NCBI GenBank assembly: GCA_963402885.1
Contig: OY727102.1
Span: 5,084,001-5,148,000, forward strand
DNA length: 64,000 nucleotides
DNA from: Antedon bifida
Taxonomy: Eukaryota; Echinodermata; Crinoidea; Comatulida; Antedonidae
Direction: 5' to 3'
The notes beneath the pieces are model-generated. The model was not told the origin of the DNA and made no database searches. It was given only the letters and a program-made list of their open reading frames with translations. The translations under genes and the position numbers were made by a program. Shown here in pieces: positions 58,910 through 64,000 of the stretch. Numbering within the stretch: position 1 is the first letter of the stretch; every line of letters begins with the position of its first letter.

Positions 58910-60262
58910 TTATGTCCAAGATACAAACATACTTTAGTTTCTAATATGTTTCGATAACGACTAATTTACGATCATTTCGATAAGCTGATATTTGAAGCTC
59001 TTTCATTTATTAACCATTTATCAATTTCATAATAAATAATACATACATAGTACATAGTCTGTACATTATTTCAATTTATTGATATAGAGGGTTAGTGGTA
59101 TCTGAGTATATCGTATACTGTATATTGCTTAATGATCAGGCTTGGGTTATCATTAGGTGTTCCACAAGAGTGTCCTCCTAAACACAAAGCCCGACAAAGT
59201 CATGTTGGTATAAACATCCTATAAATTATTATACGAAATATGATATATGTAGAGTATATGCTACAGTAATTTCATTTTATTCAATAAAACCATACTTTTA
59301 GAACGATTTTGGGGTAAAAATCGTTCAGCCATGAGAATGACAATTCGTCACTAGTATGCTTTCATTGAAATATGACGGCAAACATTGATTTTGAATATTT
59401 CTGACGACAAAATCGTGATGTATGTTTTTATTGATGAAAATGCAATAAGAACGCTAAATATACTGTATTTCGTATATAATTTTACTTCTGGTAGGACATG
59501 TTAGGATTTTTGCGGACCTTGGTGGAGGACCCATTCCACAGCATATTTTTGCTGCATACAATTCTCTTTACTATCTTACAAAGATAGAATATCTATATTT
59601 TAAATAACAAACATCTGGTCCTTGATTTCTGGTCCTTGTGACGTTTGTAATGAAAGTGTTTATGAAACTACAGTAGGCCCTACATAGTAATGATAAATAA
59701 AGCTGATGATGATGATTTTTTTAGTCGACAACTTAAAGGACATAACATAATTTCAAAAAGTTAATGATATATATAGCCAGATGATTTTAGTCTACAACTT
59801 TGGGCCTAGTGACCAGTTATTAACCATTAAAAAACTACAACATCCATGATATTACTAGCTTATATATACATCTTATTTAGTTTCTGTGATACACTTAGAT
59901 TACTAATGAAAGTTGCAAGATTACACTATATCTACTGCTAATTCTAGGACCAGCAATAGAGCACCTTGGAACATAGCTGATGAATTAACAATAGGAATTT
60001 TAATGTTAAAGGCAAGGATAACAAACACACATATCACTTGAAGCTTAATTCTCAAAGTGTGTATAAAATCAGCTCCAACCTCTTTTGTAAACAAGTGTGT
60101 ACATTACTGTATTGTACCAATGTTGTAGCATATGTCACGTAAGTAAAAATCTTAATTTTGCATATTATAGCTTATAGAATGCAGGTTCCTTATGTCTTCA
60201 ATTTGAGTTGCTTGTCCTTATTTTATAAAATAAATGGCATACAAAAAAAAATTCACAAGAAT

Positions 60263-60355
60263 TTATTTCCTTCTGTTTCTTGGTCGAAGCTCATCTGTTG
60301 CGTTTCCTCGGAGAAAGATGCAGTTCTTTTTTTTACTGTCGTAATAATCATGTCC
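60263..60355 (-). CDS. RAE1: RAE1 terminal exon
   Basis: 93 nt: [20 protein letters not shown] then [10 protein letters not shown] and TAA. The human end is [20 protein letters not shown]..., so the match is firm. An AATAAA (60262-60267) overlaps the stop codon. Confidence 0.94.
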   Translation of the reverse strand, partial: GHDYYDSKKKNCIFLRGNATDELRPRNRRK

Positions 60356-63300
60356 CTAAAAAGATGTTAATGTTAACTATATATGTGCTCTCCTAAACTA
60401 GTATTTATTTATTCATTATTATATATATTATATTATTCAATTCAGACACTTCACCTTCAGAATGGTGGCACTCACAAAAACCATTTGTGATGTGGTAAAA
60501 AAAGATTGTTTCTCCCAAGCAGCTCTTGAGTAACGTTTACTAAAATTATCAGAAAATGTTCAGAGATTTCTTGTTAATAATAATCTCTGGGTAGGCCAAG
60601 GTAGTTGAAAGAGTGGACTGGAATGGAATCCTAATAAAGCTAATAAGAAAAAAAATCTGGACCTAAATCTAGAAATGGTGTTCTATAAAAATCGGTCACA
60701 AATAAAAATAATAGTGTCTTACCTTGGACCAATCATATCCAACCGCATAACCAAATATGTTACCCTGGGCATTAAAATCACAACTTATGATTGGTTGAAG
60801 CATCTGTTCAGATGTCTTCAGTTTGGTTCTAGCATCTTTATCCCAGAAACTAAATTTTCCATCTGATCCAGCAGTTGCAAGTGTACCATGCTCAGGGTGG
60901 AATGCGATGGAATTCACCTAGATGGTTGAAATATGTCATTGCTTATCAATACAAGTTGTTGATGGGCTAGACATAGAGGCTCTCCAATAGAACACCCTAG
61001 GGACACTTTCATATGAAATGGATCAGTGGCAGATCAACATTGAACTCGGCGGCAGCTCTCACAAAAACCAGACTACTCTTGACGTCTCAAATTGCTGTTA
61101 CTATTAAAAACACATTTTGGAAAACCAGACATATTAGGCCGGCCCAAAGGTATCTGGTATGGGGAGAGTTGACTGACTGAATAAATATATACATACTGCA
61201 TAAATATCTTGGTACGAGGATGATGCTCCATTGTTGCGATGGCATTTAAAAGTAAAATTATCCTTTCTACAAAACACAAAATTAAATAATATATTTTCAT
61301 TTTAATTTTAAAATCCATGAACAAGTCATCAAAAAATCATGTGACACAGTCCACTGCCCAAAATCAATTCCTTAGTTAACAAGTTTTAATTAATAGTGCT
61401 GAGTGATGTTACTTAACTACAGACTTACGGATTTGCAGCTTGTACAAATTGGATAGCACATCGACCTTCAATACTCCCCAATGCAAACCCAACAGGTGTG
61501 TTTTTTTTAGTATCTTTGAATATTGACACGCATCGATGCTAGAAAACAATGTGTTAGTTATAGTTAGTACAATTTGGTTTTTCTTTTACTTACTTTGTTT
61601 TTTTTCCCAACAAATATTGTCAATAAATATAGAAAATTAATACAAAAATATGAATTCATATTGTTACTAATAACAATACTTTATAATACCCTTAACTTTA
61701 ATTTGTACCTGATATTTTAGCGGTGATTCCATACGTTTGAATTCAGCTGGCTGATTGTCATCTAGTCTATATATTAAGATATGACGGCCTGCTGTACCAA
61801 CTACAGCCATCGGAAAAACCTAGATATTTAAAGATAATTAAAAAAATCATGAATTAAGAAGGAAAGGATGTATTGGCTGATGACCTGACATACTGTAATA
61901 CAGTAAACTCTCCAAATACTGGACAACCTTGGGTTGCACTAATATGGTTTTCTGGAAGATTGGTATTCAGTTTTTAATGGTAAAAAAGAAATTGGGAACT
62001 TTTGGATCTTAAGAAAAGTCTGGTTTTTGGAGAGATTTCAAAGAGGTTCGGGAGAGTTAACATTATGTAAGGAATTATGCACTTGTCAATTGTATGACCC
62101 ACTAGGTGCGTCATTTACAAATAATTATTGACACAGGGGTGCGTCAAAAAAAATCTAAATGGTACGTCACATCAATAAACAATGATAAACAATTAAATCT
62201 CCCAATATATAGATTGTTTTTCTTTTGTATTGTTGCTTTATATATGATTTGTAAATATTATACACCTGTGATAACAACTATAGGTCTTCAGTACCTGATG
62301 TTGAAACACAATGGTTTGTAATGTAAACTCTTTACTATATTTTTTATGTTTATTTTTATATACATTTTTAAATTATCAACTCAAACCTATGATACTGTAG
62401 GACAATTTAATACAGTACCTGTATTACCATGTTGATAATGATTTTTCTTTTATATTTTTGCAAATAGTTTAAGAACCTGTATCCGTCATATAATGTATTG
62501 TTTTGATGTATTATGTTAAATTGGATGCACCACTTCTATGTGTGCCACCGATGCAAAGGTGTCATTTCCTAATAAATTATTATTATTATAATGGTGTGTC
62601 AATGTCCGTCACTTTACCACCCACTATATCTTGAACAACATGGCCACAGTGTGTCAAAATGGGTGCGTCAGGGTCACCTAAAGGTAAGTCATATTTTTGA
62701 CGCACTGGTGAGACATGGTATTCGTAAGGTATGACGCACATCGGACAAATGACGCACCTCTCCCGGGGGTCGTATGGTGGGTCATACAATTGACAAGGGC
62801 ATTATGAAACATATTCTAAAGATACTTGAAATTTAATAATCTGGTGTCCCATTCATTCGAACATTTGTGGTCTGGATTATGTTATGTTATGAATAAATGT
62901 ATTCACAAAATAATGTTAAAACACATTGTTTACTCACCACATCTGCACAATAACACCGTTCTGGTAGCTGTAATGTCATCATTGGTTGAGCTGATCTTGT
63001 GTCCCAAAACTGAAAATCATTTAAAGCCAATTAATAAAATGTGTAAAGGGTATTCATGGGACAAAGAGCAACAATACTTCAGTGCCTGTTGATCGAGGCA
63101 ATGATTGTACTACAAGCAAAGGTTGATTTGGTAACTAATTATTTAAATAAATAATGAACCAAAAAAATAATGAAAATAACATTTACACTAACCTTTAGTG
63201 TTTTGTCCCAGCTACCTGTCATGATGCAAGAATAATTTGGTGATTTTATCCAATGAATGGATTTGATTGGTGCATCATGCTAGAGATAAAAAAAATATGA

Positions 63301-63747
63301 TTAACAAAATAAAACTCTCCTAAAACCTGTACCTAACATGAATTTAATATCAATCTACCTCTCAAATGTTTGGCAACAAGAAGGAGCAGAAACAAAATCT
63401 GTCCATATTATAATACCTGAGCAACTTGAATCGCTTGGTCACTCCTAAGATCCCACATTTTAGCTGTTTTGTCACATGAGGCTGTGAATACTTTTGTTCC
63501 ATCCTAAAGATAAAGAGAAAGCTTAACTTTAAAATCAACAAAAAGGCATTACATTAAGCTGTTAGGATTTATTGGGAGGAAGTAAGGGAATTAAAGGCAT
63601 CGAAGGTGGAATAGACAATTAATGGAATTATATGGAAATATACATTATTCTTACATCATGCCAAGCAACATCTAAAACAGGTCCTGCATGAACCTGTTGT
63701 GTTTTTGGTACTGTCTGTCCTGTCTGCTGAATCTCCCAACAACGCAC
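60263..63747 (-). CDS. RAE1: RAE1 (GLE2) mRNA export factor, nine exons, 5' end outside the window
   Basis: The window contains 305 residues from the C-terminal side of RAE1. Family knowledge: RAE1 is a WD-repeat protein that binds the GLEBS motif of NUP98 at the nuclear pore, takes part in mRNA export and in spindle assembly and checkpoint control with BUB proteins. Exons: 63655-63747, 63417-63503, 63193-63279, 62938-63009, 61709-61819, 61429-61538, 61197-61266, 60723-60917 and 60263-60355. Diagnostic stretches: [92 protein letters not shown] and [13 protein letters not shown]. About 65 N-terminal residues are missing past 64000. Similarity continues without a gap to the C terminus. Confidence 0.96.
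60723..60917 (-). CDS. RAE1: RAE1 exon with [15 protein letters not shown]
   Basis: 195 nt, phase 0: [20 protein letters not shown] then [18 protein letters not shown] and [13 protein letters not shown]. The last WD repeat of the propeller. Acceptor atctag, donor gtaaga. Confidence 0.97.
61197..61266 (-). CDS. RAE1: RAE1 exon with [10 protein letters not shown]
   Basis: 70 nt: [20 protein letters not shown] then IYA, after a split Pro codon. Acceptor tttgtag, donor gtatgt. It is too short for an open-frame scan and was placed by the protein gap it fills. Confidence 0.94.
61429..61538 (-). CDS. RAE1: RAE1 exon with [10 protein letters not shown]
   Basis: 110 nt ending in phase 2: [20 protein letters not shown] then [16 protein letters not shown]. 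Acceptor ttctag, donor gtaagt. Confidence 0.95.
61709..61819 (-). CDS. RAE1: RAE1 exon with [12 protein letters not shown]
   Basis: 111 nt, phase 0: [20 protein letters not shown] then [17 protein letters not shown]. The human protein has [20 protein letters not shown] here. Acceptor atctag, donor gtacaa. Confidence 0.95.
62079..62800. mobile_element. 722-bp inverted-repeat element rich in GCGTCA words (RAE1 intron)
   Basis: Ends GCACTTGTCAATTGTATGAC (left) and the reverse complement of the right end GCCCTTGTCAATTGTATGAC differ at one base. ATTAT flanks both sides (62074-62078 and 62801-62805). Inside are many copies of gtgcgtca, gacgcac and related words in both orientations, crowded near the ends. 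No transposase is seen. Confidence 0.75.
62938..63009 (-). CDS. RAE1: RAE1 exon with [10 protein letters not shown]
   Basis: 72 nt, phase 0: [20 protein letters not shown] then CADV. Donor gtgagt. The next intron holds a 722-bp inverted-repeat element. Confidence 0.95.
63193..63279 (-). CDS. RAE1: RAE1 exon with [10 protein letters not shown]
   Basis: 87 nt, phase 0: [20 protein letters not shown] then TGSWDKTLK. Acceptor ctctag, donor gttagt. Confidence 0.95.
63417..63503 (-). CDS. RAE1: RAE1 exon with DKTAKMWDL
   Basis: 87 nt, phase 0: [20 protein letters not shown] then SDQAIQVAQ. The WD-type repeat is clear. Donor gtatta. Confidence 0.95.
63655..63747 (-). CDS. RAE1: RAE1 exon with VRCWEIQ
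   Basis: 93 nt, phase 0: [20 protein letters not shown] then [11 protein letters not shown]. Acceptor attgcag, donor gtaaga. The first RAE1 exon visible here; earlier exons lie outside. Confidence 0.95.
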
Positions 63748-64000
63748 CTGCAATTAAAATAGAACACATTATTTTAATTTTGTATTATTCAACTGCCATT
63801 GAAGTTAAGTCTATTCTAAGATATATCTGTTTAAGATCAAGAAACGTATATCATTGAATTATATCATAGAACAAAAGAATAATATATTATTGAAGTACTT
63901 TTATTCAGAGCAACATGAAAATTAGGATGCATGTTTTTTAATTTGGTTTTGGTTCTTTGATGAGCTTTTCCAATTAGTATTTTGGTTTTTTAATTCACAA

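Larger units (their letters stand above)
57830..60262. other. Intergenic interval between the convergent MAM and RAE1 genes
   Basis: Holds the MAM 3' UTR and MITE copy 3. I saw no exon or RNA gene in the rest. Confidence 0.6.

Overview
The window is AT-rich intron-bearing animal DNA. The genes are split into short exons with GT-AG junctions, and the proteins they encode (protein 4.1, CIAO2A, RAE1, a MAM-domain receptor) are metazoan. The scattered AGGCCTA-type words and the insertion-rich introns suggest a marine invertebrate deuterostome, perhaps an echinoderm; that placement is an inference and no marker in the window proves it. I found the exons by reading the sequence, joined them by reading frame and splice phase, and checked that every join keeps the frame.

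Layout. Positions 1-1984 hold no gene. Minus strand, 1985-3976: CIAO2A (FAM96A/MIP18 family), five coding exons, 140 aa, complete. Minus strand, 8001-40986: a protein 4.1 (EPB41/EPB41L) gene, sixteen recognised coding exons, 743 aa, complete from a plausible ATG at 40971 to the stop at 8001; its largest intron (20720-33395) is a 12.7-kb collection of repeats. Positions 41.0-48.1 kb are non-coding and should hold the upstream parts of the 4.1 gene and the promoter of the next gene, which is divergent. Plus strand, 48124-57829: a seven-exon gene for a 539-aa single-pass membrane protein with a signal peptide, one MAM domain, one transmembrane helix and a long charged cytoplasmic tail; I do not recognise a named orthologue. 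Minus strand, 60263-63747: nine exons of RAE1 (WD-repeat mRNA export and spindle checkpoint factor); its first ~65 residues lie beyond 64000.

The four genes do not form a pathway. CIAO2A serves cytosolic iron-sulfur delivery, 4.1 links spectrin-actin to membranes, the MAM protein looks like a surface adhesion or signalling receptor, and RAE1 works at nuclear pores and on spindles.

Non-coding structure: a 496-bp inverted-repeat element with perfect 32-bp ends and a target duplication (55828-56323); a Harbinger-like MITE family in three copies (3276, 30619, 58774); a TTAA-flanked 1.57-kb element (21283-22850); a 776-bp element (36116-36891); a 722-bp element with many GCGTCA-type words (62079-62800); a 129-bp satellite that seems to come from a foldback unit seen again at 7.5 kb; two tRNA-derived sequences; minisatellites; and traces of LINE elements. 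The observations most worth a second look are the MAM receptor, a half-exon tandem duplication with an in-frame stop in the 4.1 gene, a promoter-like double CCAAT/CRE module inside a 4.1 intron, a tandem repeat that doubles a DR1 nuclear-receptor site next to the 4.1 start exon, and the run of phase-0 cassette exons in the middle of 4.1. I found no wholly new multi-gene system.
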